Below are positions 1 through 11,811 of a stretch of DNA of 64,000 bases, piece after piece. The stretch lies in assembly GCF_026210795.1 (NCBI RefSeq), contig NC_089432.1:806001-870000 (forward strand), given 5' to 3'. The DNA comes from Rhizophagus irregularis. Lineage: Eukaryota; Glomeromycota; Glomeromycetes; Glomerales; Glomeraceae. The notes below the pieces were generated by a model, which was not told the DNA's origin, did no database searches, and saw only the letters and a program-made list of their open reading frames with translations. The position numbers and the translations under genes are program-made. Numbering within the stretch: the stretch's first letter is position 1; every line of letters begins with the position of its first letter.

Positions 1-2
1 CT

Positions 3-164
3 GGAAATATTGTAGCACAATATAATATTGCTTTGATGTATGAATTTGGAAAAGGAATCGAAAAAGATATGAGTCAAGCAATTTATTGGTACAAAAAATC
101 TGCTGAACAAGGAGATAAATATTCAAAAATTAAACTAAAATCTCTTTCAAATGTATTAAATTAA
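3..164 (+). CDS. Sel1-repeat protein, 3' end (partial)
   Basis: Frame 3 is open from the window edge to TAA at 162-164 and encodes the last 53 residues of a Sel1-repeat protein. It contains the closing repeat typical of this family (AQYNIALMYEFGKGIEKD, then QAIYWYKKSAEQGD). The same C-terminal wording ends the Sel1 genes at 14.0, 33.9 and 35.7 kb, so this is very likely another member of the kinase-less or kinase-linked Sel1 family. Sel1 repeats are alpha-helical TPR-like scaffolds for protein contacts. The start and upstream domains lie outside the window. Confidence 0.85.
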   Translation, partial: GNIVAQYNIALMYEFGKGIEKDMSQAIYWYKKSAEQGDKYSKIKLKSLSNVLN

Positions 165-595
165 TTTAGTATTTAAAGTAGTTATATATGTAATTACAAA
201 TTTATAAAATTATACATAATAGGAAAATCTAAATATTCTATATGTGTGATTAAAATTATTATTTGGTACATTAAATTAAAGTGAACTTAGGAAAAGAAAT
301 GCCTTATTTCTAAAGGATAAAAATTAAGATAATTAATTATAAATGGTTTTTGTTGATTTAATAAACATTATGATGTAGTTTTCCATAAATGACTTCTAAT
401 CAACCAATCATTTGTCATTATTTTGATTTTGATTGGTTGGCATAATATCACGTGATATAATTAGGCCAAGTATAATGTAGGCCGGAATTATATAGTGTTG
501 ACCAGCCTTAATCTCAAATCGGTTTTGGCTACGAAAATGATCGATCACGTGAATTTCGCTGCCTCACGTGACTTAAAGCTAACGATCATTTCCAC
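165..595. other. Intergenic, MITE-like remnant
   Basis: No coding potential. From about 390 to 500 the sequence (TCATTTGTCATTA, GATTGG, CACGTGATATAATTA, TAATGTAGGCC) parallels the interior of the MITE at 60531-60815 (AATTTGTCATT, GATTGG, CATGTGACTATAATTA, GTAGTGTAGGC). A decayed relative is likely, but no terminal repeats were found here. Confidence 0.4.
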
Positions 596-935
596 ATTAT
601 TTGCTAGTGCTTCGATCCGTGTACGGATTGATCCGGATTGATCCGGATTAAATCAAAAATCCGGATGTAATCCGCGGTTTGAACCGGATTTCGTCAGATC
701 CATCCGGATTGCCAGTTTTCGGATAACTTAAAATATTTCCGAAACCAATGATCAGAATTTAACAATTTAAGACATATTTGATAGTGCTTGACGGTGCGCA
801 TTTAATGGTAGGACTGGATTTTTTGAAATAATTTTTTTTATCCGGATTTTCGTTTAATAACAGTTTTCATCCGGATTAAATTGTTATTCAATCCGGATGA
901 CGGATTTCATCCGGATCGAAGCACTATTATTTGCT
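596..935. mobile_element. 320-bp MITE with 10-bp target duplication (Mutator-like)
   Basis: The element spans 606-925. It starts AGTGCTTCGATCCG and ends with the exact reverse complement CGGATCGAAGCACT. It is flanked on both sides by the same 10 bp, ATTATTTGCT (596-605 and 926-935). The interior near both ends carries many ATCCGGAT or close variants, so the terminal inverted repeats are internally repetitive and align imperfectly beyond 14 bp. There is no coding sequence. A direct duplication of 9-11 bp is characteristic of Mutator-like transposition, so a MULE-mobilised non-autonomous element is the best call. Confidence 0.8.
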
Positions 936-1394
936 TTTATCGCTTTATAATTATGCACCATTATTCATATAATTTGCTGCGCCAATATCAAAGGTAAATG
1001 TGATAACACTGAAACGAGAAATATTATAAAAATTAATATTTTTATTACACGAATTTTCTCAATTTTAATAAATTGGATATAAAAGAAATAGACGAATAAC
1101 TAAAACTTAATGCAATATATACAAAAAATAGTTTATGATTGGTTAATCTTCATTTAGTATATTTTTTTTTAGATTATCTTATATATATGGTAAGATTTTT
1201 ACAAAAGATCGATCAGTTTCACGATTTTAGTGCTTACCAATATCGAACAGGCATAAAGTAATTTTTAAATATGAAAGAAAATATTTAATGGTTGGATGCA
1301 TACTGTTATATCTCTCTATCTTTAAAATACTATACAGCAGTTATTGATTATAATGTAATAAAATCAGATTTATTTAATATTAGATAAGTCATAA

Positions 1395-1600
1395 AAAAAA
1401 AAGAATTATTTAAATTACAAACTAAGAAACCTGTAAACTTTTACTACTCTAGTCTTAGTGTTTAAATAATCCTAAAAAAAAGAAAGAATACATATTGGAT
1501 AAATCATAAAAAAAAAAGAATTATTTAAATTACAAACTAAGAAAATTGTAAAATATTTTACTACTCTAGTCTTAGTGTTTAAATAATTCTTGAAAAAAAA
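1395..1600. repeat. Tandem hairpin repeats in kinase 3' flank
   Basis: Two copies of a unit of about 70 nt lie in tandem about 115 bp apart. Each begins GAATTATTTAAATTACA, then CTAAG, and ends CTTAGTGTTTAAATAAT. The two ends are inverted complements, so each copy can fold into a hairpin. The same pair occurs at 15885-16080, again downstream of a minus-strand kinase gene. The following 180 bp up to each kinase stop are also similar, so the 3' flanks of the two genes are paralogous. Confidence 0.75.
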
Positions 1601-1804
1601 AAAAATCAAAAATAACTTCTGTTAAATGTATAGTATCACATATAACATAGTAGAATAGTGTTGTAAAGTTTTAAAATTCGTAAATTTAATAAAATAATTT
1701 TTATCTATTTCCGATATCTAAATAATTAAACAAATTACTTTATATAAAAAAATTAACTTTTTTGTACATACAGTATTATATACTTACTCAATGACTACAT
1801 GTCT

Positions 1805-4800
1805 TTAAATCATACAATCTTCAAAACTTTCACTAGCAAAACTAAGTAAGCCACTACAATCCAAGCAATCAGAGTTTTGATCTAAAATTTTGGTAGTTAA
1901 ACGGTTTGTATAATATGCTTGTGGACGAAATTGTATAATAGAAGTTTCAGTTTGTTCTTGCAATAAAGCTTTATTGGCTTTTACAAATTCTTCTATAACA
2001 TTTCTGTTTTGGTCCATATTAATACTAGTTATAGAATATTCACTATTTTCTTCATTCACTTCATAATATTCATTAACACATATAAGCCATTTAGATATAA
2101 TATTTTCAAGATCTCCTATAGTTGGTCTTTTAAAAGGGTCCGAATTCCAACATTTTTTCATTAAATCTATATAACATTTTGGAGTACTTTTTATAATTTC
2201 AGGACGTTCTCCTTCACAAATATCTATAATGAGTTGATGATCATGTACTTTATTATTAAATGGAGGAACACCTGACGTAAATTCCCACATTATCATTGAG
2301 AAGCTATAGATATCACTTGCTTGAACATAAGGTTGGTTTCTTAATGCTTCAGGTGCTATATACGGTATAATTCCATAAATTTTGTCAATTTCATTTTGTA
2401 ATGAGTCTTTTACGAGTTTACACAATCCTAGATCAATAATATATGTTTCAAAATTATCTGATATTAAAACATTACCATCATGAAGGTCACAATGAATAAG
2501 ATTTGATTCATGTATTGTCTTAAGTCCCAAAATAATATTTTTTAGTAATTGTAATTTGTATTGCCATTTAATTTTAGCTATGTCAGATAAACATTTTCTT
2601 AAACTTCCTTTTTTTGCATAACTCATTACTATTATATAATTTAAATTATTTGGGTCTTGAGTAATCCCAAAAATTTGAATAAATTTTGAAAATGATTTTT
2701 TCTGACAATTATAATGATATTTCCACTATATAAGTGATTAAAAAAATCATTAGTTTTAATAAATAAAAGAAAAAATAAAATAAAATTTACCTCACTTAAA
2801 AATCTATCAAAATTTGATGAATTATTAAAACATTTAAGAACAACTTCATAATTTGGTAGCCTATTCCACTGTTGTTTATTAAAATTCCAACTATTAATAG
2901 GACCATCTAGCCAAATAGCTTTATGGATTTCACTAAATCCACCTTTATCATAATAACTAATATTTTTCAATCTATTATAAGATATCCACTCTAAAACTTC
3001 ATAACTATTTTTAGCATTTAGTTGTGCTTCTTGAATAAATTCATCAATAAACTTGTTTTTACTTGTCCAACTTAAAAAATATTGTTGAAATTGTCTAGTA
3101 TTACATTTTTGACACCAATAGTAATCAGTAAATGGTTGTTTACATTCTTTACATAATTTATTACCATAAAAATTTTTAAGAATTATTTTATCATTTTCTG
3201 CTACTTTTTGATACCAATAAAAGGCTTTTTCTAAATTCTTTTCCGTTCCTTTACCATCATAATAACATCTAGCTAAATTAATTTGTGATTCTTTAACACC
3301 ATTTTCTGCTGCTTTTTGATACCAATGAAAGGCATCTTTTAGATTCTTTTTTGTTACTGTACCATAGTAATAACTTAAACCTAAATTAAATTGTGCTTCT
3401 TTAACACCATTTTCTGCTGCTTTATAATCCCAATAAAAGGCCTTCTTTAGATCCTTTTTTACTCCTTCACCATTAGTATAACAACCAGCTAAACTGTTCA
3501 TTGCATATTTATTACCATTTTCTGCTGCTTTTTGATACCAATAAAAGGCTTTTTCTAGATTTTTTTCTGTTTCTTTACTATTTCTATAATAGTTGGCTAA
3601 AGTATATTGTGCATTTTCTTCACCATTTTCTGCTGCTTTTTGACGCCAATAAAAGCCTTTTTCTAAACTCTTTCCTGTTCCTATACCATTATAATAAAAT
3701 ATAGCTAAATTAATTTGTGATTCTTTAACACCATTTTCTGCTGCTTTTTGATACCAATAAAAGGCTTTTTCTAGACTCTTTTCTGTTCCTTCACCATGTT
3801 CATAATGTATGGCTAGATTAAACATTGCTTCTTTAACATCATTTTCTGCTGCTTTGTAATACCAGTAAAAGGCTTTTTCCAATTTTTTTTCTGTTCCTTT
3901 ACCAGTTTTAAAACAATTGGCTAAATCACATTGTGCACTTTTATTACCATTTTCAGCTGCTCTTTGATACCAATAAACAGCTTTTTCTAGATTCTTTTCT
4001 GTTCCTTCACCATTGTAAAAATGTGTAGCTAAACTATTCATTGCACTTTTATGATCATTTTCTGCTGCTTTTTGATACCAATAAAAGGCCTTTTCTAAAT
4101 TATTTTCTATTCCTTTACCATTTTTATAATATAAAGCTAAACTGTTCATTGCATTTTTATCACCATTTTCTGCTGATTTCTGAAACCAATAAAAGGCTTT
4201 TTCATGATTCTTTTCTGTTCCTTCACCATTGTAATAATGTATAGCTAAATTATGCATTGCATTTTTATTACCATTTTTTACTGCTTTTTGAAACCAATAA
4301 AAAGCTTTTTCTAGATTCTCTTCAATTCCTTCACCATTATAATAATGCATAGCTAAATTAGCCATTGCATTTTCATCACCATTATCTGCTGCTTTTTGAA
4401 ACCAATAAAAGGCTTTTTCTAGATTCTTTTCTGTTCCTTCACCATTATGATAACATGCAGCAAAATTAAATATTGCATTATCGTTACCATTTTCAACTGC
4501 TTTTTGACACCAATAAAAGGCTTTTTTTTGATTCATTCCTATTCCTTTACCATTATGATAACATTTGGCCAAACCGTTCATTGCATCTTTAGAACCATTT
4601 TCTGCTGCCTTTTGATACCAATAGAAGGTTTTTTCTAGATTTTTTTCAGTTCCTTTACCAGTTTTAAAACATAAGGCTAAATTATATTGTGCATTTTTAT
4701 TACCATTTTCAGCTGCTCTTTGATACCAATAAACAGCTTTTTCTAGATTTTTTTCTGTTCCTTTACCATTTGCATAATATATGGCTAAAATGTTCATTGC

Positions 4801-6399
4801 ATCTTTATCACCATTTTCTGCTGCTTTTTGATACCAATAAAAAGCTTTTTCTAGATTCTTTTCTGTTCCTTCACCATTTTTATAACATGCAGCCAAATTA
4901 AATATTGCATTATTATTACCATTTTCAACTGCTTTTTGACACCAATAAAAGGCTTTTTCTAGATTTTTTTCTGTTCCTCTACCATTTGCATAATATATGG
5001 CTAAAATGTTCATTGCGTCTTTATCACCATTTTCTGCTGCTTTTTGATACCAATAAAAAGCTTTTTCTAGATTCTTTTCTGTTCCTTCACCATTTTTATA
5101 ACATGCAGCCAAATTAAATATTGCATTATCATTACCATTTTCAACTGCTTTTTGACACCAATAAAAGGCTTTTTCTAGATTTTTTTCTGTTCCTTTACCA
5201 TTTTTATAATGTATAGCTAATTTATTCATTGCATTTTTATCACCATTTTCTGCTGATTTTTGATACCAATTATAAGCTTTTTCTAGATTCTTTTCTGTTC
5301 CTTCACCATTTTTATAACATTTAGCTAAATTAAATTGGGCACTTTTACTACCATTTTTTACTGCTTTTTGAAACCAATAAAATGCTTTTTCTAAATTCTT
5401 TTCTGTTCCCTTACCAATGTAAAAATGTGCAGCTAGGCTATTCATTGCACTATTATGACCATTTTCTGCTGCTTTTTGATACCAATAAAAGGCTTTTTCT
5501 AGATCCTTTTTTATTCCTTCACCATTTTCAAAGCATACAGCTAAATTATTCATTGCAACTTCATTACCATTTTCTGCTGCTTTTTGATACCAATGAAATG
5601 CTTTTTCTAGATTCTTTTCTGTTCCTTTGCCATATTTAAAACACATGGCTAAATTATATTGTGCACTTTTATTACCATTTTCAGCTGCTTTTTGACACCA
5701 ATAAACAGCTTTTTCTAGATTCTTTTCTGTTACTTCACCATCTTTATAACATATAGCTAAACTGTTCATTGCATCTTTATTACCATTTTCTGCTGCTTTT
5801 TGATACCAATAAAAGGATTTTTCTAGATTCTTTTCTATTCCTTTGCCCTTTTCATAATATATTGCTAAATTATATTGTGCATCTATATGACCATTTTCTG
5901 CTGCTTTTTGGAACCAATAAAAGGCTTTTTTCAAATTCTTTTCTGTTTCTTCACTATTGCAATAATATACAGCTAAATTGTATATAGCCTTTGTATTACC
6001 ATTTTCTGCAGCTTTTTGAAACCAATAAAAGGCTTTTTCTAGATTCTTTTCTGTTCCTTTACCATTTGCATAATATATGGCTAAAATGTTCATTGCATCT
6101 TTATCACCATTTTTGGCTGCTTTTTGATACCAATAAAAAGCTTTTTCTAAATTCTTTTCTGTTCCTTTACCATCTTCATAACATAAAGCTAAACTGTTCA
6201 TTGCATTTTTATTATTACCATTTTCTGCTACCTTTTGATACCAATAAAAGGCCTTTTCTAGGTTCTTTTCTATTCCTTTACCATTTTCATAACATGCAGC
6301 TAAGGCAAATTGTGCAATTTCATCGCCATTTTCTGCTGCTTTTTGATAGCAATAAAAGGTTTCTTTTAACAAATCAATATTAACACTTGAATCACTCAT
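1805..6399 (-). CDS. Sel1-repeat/protein kinase fusion, 2 exons, 1509 aa
   Basis: Exon 1 is 6399-2791 and exon 2 is 2725-1805; the 65-nt intron (2790-2726) has GTAAAT and TAG ends. It restores the family wording FLSE|WKYHYNC and IQIFGITQDP. Residues 10-1085 are about 30 Sel1 units of 36 aa (consensus LEKAFYWYQKAAENG, then EKN). Next comes a CxxC...CxxC segment (CKECKQPFTDYYWCQKC), then a kinase. Kinase landmarks are the glycine loop GGFSEIHK (about 1153), VVLK Lys (about 1189), HCDLHDGN (Asp about 1283), DLG instead of DFG (about 1301) and APE. Substrate unknown. The order is reversed relative to the gene at 31.6 kb, where the kinase precedes Sel1 repeats. The C-terminal tail (FRPQAYYTNRL) is shared with the gene at 16.2 kb. 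Confidence is high for domains and intron, moderate for the start. Confidence 0.85.
3145..6372 (-). repeat. 108-bp coding tandem repeat, about 30 copies
   Basis: These are the Sel1 units of the fusion gene seen as DNA: period 108 bp, one unit of 111 bp (unit 2). Units 12-13 and 14-15 are nearly identical over 216 bp, and units 16 and 23 are also close, so unequal exchange has been recent. Open frames on the opposite strand in this interval are only shadows of the repeat. Confidence 0.9.
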
Positions 6400-7640
6400 A
6401 TTAGTGAGACTGAGTTACTATTATTGAGGCAATAAGTTGTCAATTTAATAATTTTTTTTCATTTATTTGAATTTGGATTTCTTTTAATAATTAAGAATAA
6501 AAAACAATGTATAGTCCTTTATGTAATCCGTATATATATGGAAATTATATGTTTACATTTAGAATTAGGTTTGTGTAATGGCGTTTGATGTATCATGTGA
6601 GAATGTCACATTTATTCTTAAACATGAAATCCAGATTATCTGTGTAACAGGCATGCATCAGGAAGTCACGAGAAAAATGTTCATCACATGTATATTTTTG
6701 CATTATTTTAAATGTACATGTAATATTTAACGTTAATGAACATCATCAATGAGATTTTTATCAAATGGCACTGAGTGAATAAATTTATATGTATTTGAAA
6801 ATAAAATTTTAAATTAGCTTATAGGTGCGGTCGGAATTGCCAAATTGAAATTATGGCATTACGAAATATGGATTTTACCATTTAAAATATATAACAAAAC
6901 ATCAAGATTATCAGATTTACGGATTACAAATTATCTATGCCCATAATCAAAAAAAAATTTTACTTTCTTTGTGTAATTTTTGTATATTTGGCATTAAATA
7001 ATTATGACATTACGGCGATTTAATATATTACGGTATAAGCTTCATATGTATGGCAAGCCGAGTTGGACTAAACTATCAGGCATTGGGCGGATGAAAAATA
7101 AAGCATGGATTGACAAATGTTACACTGTGCCTGACATTTTATCTGTTGTAAGACCTAAGCCCGTATAACAATACGTTTGCCACCTTAGGACTTAACAAAA
7201 TAATACTTTATTAATAATATAAACAAATACAATATATGCTTGGTTTAACAATACTAAATATTATCCTAAAATAAATCTCTAAATTCGTATCCTAGAATTT
7301 AATCTTCAAATTAATTCACGAAATTCGTAACTTGAAATTTTATCAGTCAAATTTGGTTCCTTTTTGTATTTTTCTAACTCTTAGCAGCACCCATTCCTTA
7401 ACAATTCAAGTATACTTTCTTCATGTATCAACAATTACACAAATCCGTAGTTACTCCTTAAATTGATCATCAGAATTTTCTAAATTCTTAATTCCTAAAT
7501 TTACTAGTTTAACGTCATCTCGTAACGTTACATTTGTAACGTCATACAATTTTAAAATACTAAAAATTCATACACTAATTTTAAATACGACATTACCCTT
7601 CATAATTAATAAATTTACTAGGTATATTACGGCATTACAG
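6400..7640. other. Intergenic region
   Basis: AT-rich, with no gene that I can support. It includes the upstream region of the Sel1-kinase fusion. That region lacks the GTACTAC/TATA layout seen before the small Sel1 genes. Scattered TTACGG and CATTACG words occur around 6840-7030 without a clear repeat unit. Confidence 0.5.
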
Positions 7641-7785
7641 TGTTCATGCTTGATATTCATCTGTCCGTGCTTGATATTTATCTATCACGTGCTTGATATT
7701 TTTATTTGTACGTGCTTGATGGTTTTATTTGACCATGCTTGACGTCTGTGCTTGATGTTTTTGTCCAACTGTGTTTGATTTAATC
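7641..7785. repeat. Degenerate about 25-bp minisatellite
   Basis: About six imperfect copies of a unit like CGTGCTTGATATTTTTATCT, with several changes per copy (ATGCTTGATATTCAT, CGTGCTTGATATTTAT, CGTGCTTGATGG, CATGCTTGACG). Non-coding. Confidence 0.65.
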
Positions 7786-7869
7786 CAACTATACTCAATA
7801 ATTTTATCTTTGTCAAAAATTAGTTTCTTTGACAGCACAGGCTGTCGATCACATGTTTTTAAGTTTAGG

Positions 7870-8800
7870 TAGTATTAAAATTTTTTTTTTTTATAAATTT
7901 TGTAGAGAATTTTTATTTTTAATATAGGAAAGGCTTTGTTTGATAGAATTTCTTTGGGAATTTTTTTAAATAAAAAGATTTTTTTCGATAAAAAATTTCG
8001 TTAGAAAATTTTTTCATTGGTAGGGACATTTCTGAGTTTTTTTTTGATGGATAATTTCGTTAAAAACTTTTATTTGATAGAAATTTCAATTGGAGAATTT
8101 TTTTTTAATAAGATTTTTTTTTCTTAATTTGTTGGAACAATTTTTTTAACAGGAGGGATATTTTTTTTTGATAGAGAATATATTGAGAATTTTTTTTTTT
8201 TGTAGAAAATTATTTGATAGATAATTTCGTTAGAAAATTTTTTTAACAAGTGAGATTTTTTTTTGATAGAGAATTTCGTTAAAAATTTTTTTTAATAGGA
8301 GGGAGTTTCCTTGATAAAGAATTTCTTTTGAGAATTTTTTTAATAGGTGAAAGTAATTTTTGACGGAGAATTTTATTAGAGAATTTTTTTAATAGGGGGA
8401 TTGTTTTTGATAGAGAATTTCATTAAAGAATTTTTCTTTAATAGGTTTCGCTGAGAATTTTTTTTTTTTTTGATAGAAATTTCATCATAGAATTTTTTTT
8501 TAATAGGTAAGAATTTTTTTTTGATAGATCATTTCGTTAGTGTAAATTTTTTTAACATGGGAGATTTTTTTTTTTGATAGAGAATTTCGGTAAAGAATTT
8601 TTTTTTTAATAGAAGGGAATTTTTTTTTATATAGTAATTCTTTTGAGAATTTTTTTAATAGGGGAAATGTGTTTTTGATGGAAGATTTTGTTAGAAATTT
8701 GATATTTTTTTTGATTGAGAATTTCATTAGAGAATTGCTGATTGAAAATTTTATTTATTTTTTTGATGGAGAATTTTGTTAGAGATCTTTTTTTTTATAA
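7870..8800. repeat. T-rich degenerate repeat field
   Basis: About 15 degenerate copies of a 50-65 bp T-rich unit. The recurring words are GATAGAGAATTTCGTTAG, GAGAATTTTTTTAATAGG and a long T run. Copies vary in length and T-tract size. Short open frames here are by-products of the repeat. Confidence 0.65.
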
Positions 8801-8869
8801 AAAATTGATTGAAAATTTATTGGAAAATTTTTATTAAATTTTACAATTTTAATAAATTTTTACTCCTCT

Positions 8870-9022
8870 TCATCTTCCCATCATTTCTTTTCATCTCCCA
8901 TCGCTCCTTTTCGTCTCCCATCACTCCTTTTCGTCTCCCATCACTTCTTTTCGTCTCCCACCACTCCTCTTCATCTTCCCATTACTTCTTTTTGTCTCTT
9001 ATCACTCCTTTTCATCTCTCCG
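8870..9022. repeat. 20-bp pyrimidine minisatellite
   Basis: Seven to eight copies of a 20-bp unit, TCACTCCTTTTCGTCTCCCA and variants. The strand is almost purely C/T, so triplex or slipped structures are possible. A 94-aa open frame over it is repetitive and not believable as a gene. Confidence 0.75.
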
Positions 9023-9118
9023 GATATGGAATATGCGGTAGGTGTTGTTTAGTGAGTGTGTGTCTGTGTAATGGTGTTATAAAACATCATTAACGCTATT
9101 TCTCTCTCTTTTTTTAGT

Positions 9119-9172
9119 TAAAGCTCAAGTCCAGCTCGAGCCAGCTCGAGTCAGCTCAAGTCCAGCTCAACA
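9119..9172. repeat. CAGCTCGAG short tandem repeat
   Basis: Five tandem copies of a 9-12 bp unit (CCAGCTCGAG, TCAGCTCAAGT and similar) in a small GC-richer patch. Confidence 0.6.
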
Positions 9173-9603
9173 AATTGGCAGTCGCAATGTAGCATATAAA
9201 AGTGAAGATACACTATGACGAAAGCAATAGAAAAATCTATTAAAGAGAATGACTTAGAAAATTTATGGATATATCAAATATAAAAGAAAACTTCAATTTT
9301 TTTCCATCGAACGATAGTCCAATCGTCGAAACATCATGCTGAGACGAACTATCCCACGGGAAATGATATAAAAGGCAAGATTGTGAAGATGAGCCGATGA
9401 GTCATAAGAAGATTATAGACAAAACAGAAGAAAATTATGATGGTACGTTACACAAGATAGGATAAGATGTTTAGAATGAATCTGCAAAAATTAAAGGATG
9501 ATAACAAAGGATATTGAAATAGAGAAACAGAATTTAAGGACTTATTTAGTGAATCATACAAAGGTATAAAAAGAAAGAAATATTGAGGCAATTTATTACA
9601 AAA

Positions 9604-9705
9604 TTATAAATTTGAAAAATTACAAAAACAGTAAGATTTAGATAGATTTGTGACCCTAGATAGCGCCACAACCCTAGTAGGCATACCATGGAGGTGATGC
9701 TTTTT
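9604..9705 (-). pseudogene. Possible PIF1-like helicase C-terminal scrap
   Basis: A short minus-strand stretch encodes TRVVALSRVTNLSKSY before a stop. VALSRVTNL matches helicase motif VI of PIF1-like and Helitron helicases (commonly VALSRV.SL). No other helicase motif was found upstream, so this is at most a fragment. It lies next to a pogo-like MITE. Confidence 0.3.
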
Positions 9706-9835
9706 GATTATAGAAGTTGGTTGTACAACTATGATTATTAAAAAAAAAATTGGATAGTTTTTGTTTGTTGAAAAAATTTTTTTGTGACGGTACATCCGCC
9801 TCTTTTTAAATTTCAAATAAAAGTACAAAAGTAGT

Positions 9836-10274
9836 TACAGTAAGCCCTTTCTATAGCGAATTTTGATATAACGAATTTCACAATATAACGAATCTTTAGC
9901 GTGGTACCCGAATTTCACTAATAAAATGCAGTATAACGTTTAACGAAGAAAAACTTATAAATTCACAGATGTAAGTGACCTCTTTCATAACGAATTTCTT
10001 TTAAACCGAATTTTTTTTTTATTATAACAAAGATTTTTGCAAGATAAATTTTGTTATACAATAAACAATTTTACCACTTTTAATTCATTTTATCAAAAGA
10101 TGGATAATTTATGTTTCGAGAGTTTCCTTTGCCACGTTCTACGAATGTTCTATTTTACTGCATTATGCCAAATTTCCACTATACCGAATAATTCGTTATA
10201 GGCTTATAATATTAACGAATTTTCTCATAACGAAAGCTTGATCGGCCCGGACGCCTACTTCAGGGCCGACTGTA
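9836..10274. mobile_element. 435-bp pogo/Tc1-like MITE, TA target
   Basis: The element covers 9838-10272. The left end is CAGTAAGCCCT and the right end, reverse-complemented, is CAGTCGGCCCT; TA dinucleotides flank both ends (9836-9837 and 10273-10274). The interior repeats TATAACGAAT-like words in both orientations. No coding sequence. CAGT termini with TA duplication are typical of pogo/Tc1-mariner non-autonomous elements. Confidence 0.75.
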
Positions 10275-11540
10275 TTATTGTGTTTTATTTATTTTACCAT
10301 TGGTGGTTTGTTTTTTATATTTTTTTTATGCAAAAGTTTAGAGCATAGTTTTGGTACTTTGGTCAAAGTATACCGTTCTTCTTGATAAAACCTAAAAAAA
10401 ATTTTTTTTTACAAAAAAATCAAATACACAATAAAATGAATTCATTCTCGTCTCAAAAAACTCTTAAAATTTCTATTCTTAATTCAAATTACACAAATTA
10501 CACAAATTACATTTTTTTTTACATAAAAAATCAAAAACTCTAAACAAAAAATAATAAAATCAATCAAAATTCCTTAACCAATTCGCCCAAAAATTGTATG
10601 AGGGCAATATAGATTTGGAAACTTGAAAACTATATGGAGACCAAATAAAGTTATTTAATGGGTACGGATTATGATATATATCATTTTCATTGAATTTAGC
10701 TTATATATTTGTGAAGAAAATTTCGTATCTACGCCTTTATTAATAATCAATTATTAAGAAAATTTCACATATCACGCTTCTCCATTACTCCTTCCTAATA
10801 ATAAAAAATCAAATACCCTGATTTTTACAACTTTCTAGTAATAAAACTTACAACTTCCACACTCTCCAAATAATACTTATTTACTGTATTTACTCTATAA
10901 TGTTTAATAGAAAATTACATAAAATTTTCACTCATATCTTTATTTGTTTTGTTAACTTTTTATATTCTAAAAGTATGAAATATTTTAAAGTTTGAAATTC
11001 TTTTTCGATTATTAAAATAAAGATGCGATAAAATTTTTTCTAAGATATTACGCAAAATAAGTGGTAATAATTACATGTGGGGTAGAAAAAATCAAAAACG
11101 ATACACTTTTGTTTAATTTCAAAAATGCATGTTACCAAACAAAAAAAGTTTATGGACACAAAAATGTAGTGGCATAACAACAAACACCATACTTGTTTCG
11201 GAACTTCTAAAAACCAATCGGATATTGAGGCTTTTTCATAAAGTCAATCTTCATGTGGCAAAGATTTATCGGGTAAATCTAAAATCCACAGCCAACAAAA
11301 AAGGATGATCATAATAAGCCTATCATACTATAAAAAGAGAAGTCTTCAAAGAAATACTTGAACCCGGAAAAAAGTAAAGCCAATATCCGAAGCATCTTGA
11401 TATATGATATCCCGGACGCGCAATACCAAATGATACACACCACAATCGTTCACTGTTCACAGTTGGCTCTCAGGCAAATATAACCTCCCAGAACGAAAAC
11501 AATGTGAAATCAAGAGAACACACACAAATTTCGTTAACCT
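10275..11540. other. Intergenic region
   Basis: AT-rich with no supported gene. A less AT-rich stretch near 11100-11520 has no open frame with recognisable motifs. Confidence 0.4.
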
Positions 11541-11541
11541 T

Positions 11542-11811
11542 CTATACAAAAAGTTTTGAAGTTGTCGAAATGCCGATGAAAGAGGAACATATGTTGATGA
11601 GGCATTTCAATAAATATGAGCTCTCAATACCAGCTTGAACAAGGGAATTACCAACTAAATTAAACCTACGTCTATCTCTGGCAAATTTAAATCTATCAAT
11701 GCTAGAATTTTGCCTTATATCGTCGGATAGACCATCTAATTGATTAGGTTTAGGATTATTAATTGGGTTCTCCCTTCTTGTTCTTCGCGACAGAGCCTTT
11801 TTTGTTATCAT
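11542..11811 (-). CDS. Hypothetical small protein, 89 aa
   Basis: An ATG-initiated open frame rich in Arg, Asn and Lys at its start (KKALSRRTRRENPINNPKPN), followed by a mixed amphipathic segment (DRFKFARDRRRFNLVGN) and a more hydrophobic end. I do not recognise the family. The composition is more protein-like than the surrounding AT-rich frames, and the local GC is higher. No flanking gene gives context. The last 20 residues could be read-through into an intron or spacer. Confidence 0.3.
   Translation of the reverse strand: MITKKALSRRTRRENPINNPKPNQLDGLSDDIRQNSSIDRFKFARDRRRFNLVGNSLVQAGIESSYLLKCLINICSSFIGISTTSKLFV

Noticed and set aside
1805-2725. Calling the kinases pseudokinases because of DLG in place of DFG
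   Set aside because: The catalytic Asp, Lys, Asn and the metal-binding Asp are all present; Leu at the middle position is tolerated in active kinases.
3501-6383. Eight plus-strand open frames
   Set aside because: They mirror the 108-bp Sel1 coding repeat on the minus strand and all repeat the same wording.
8500-9093. Small open frames in the simple-repeat fields
   Set aside because: Composition is dictated by T-rich and C/T-rich repeats.
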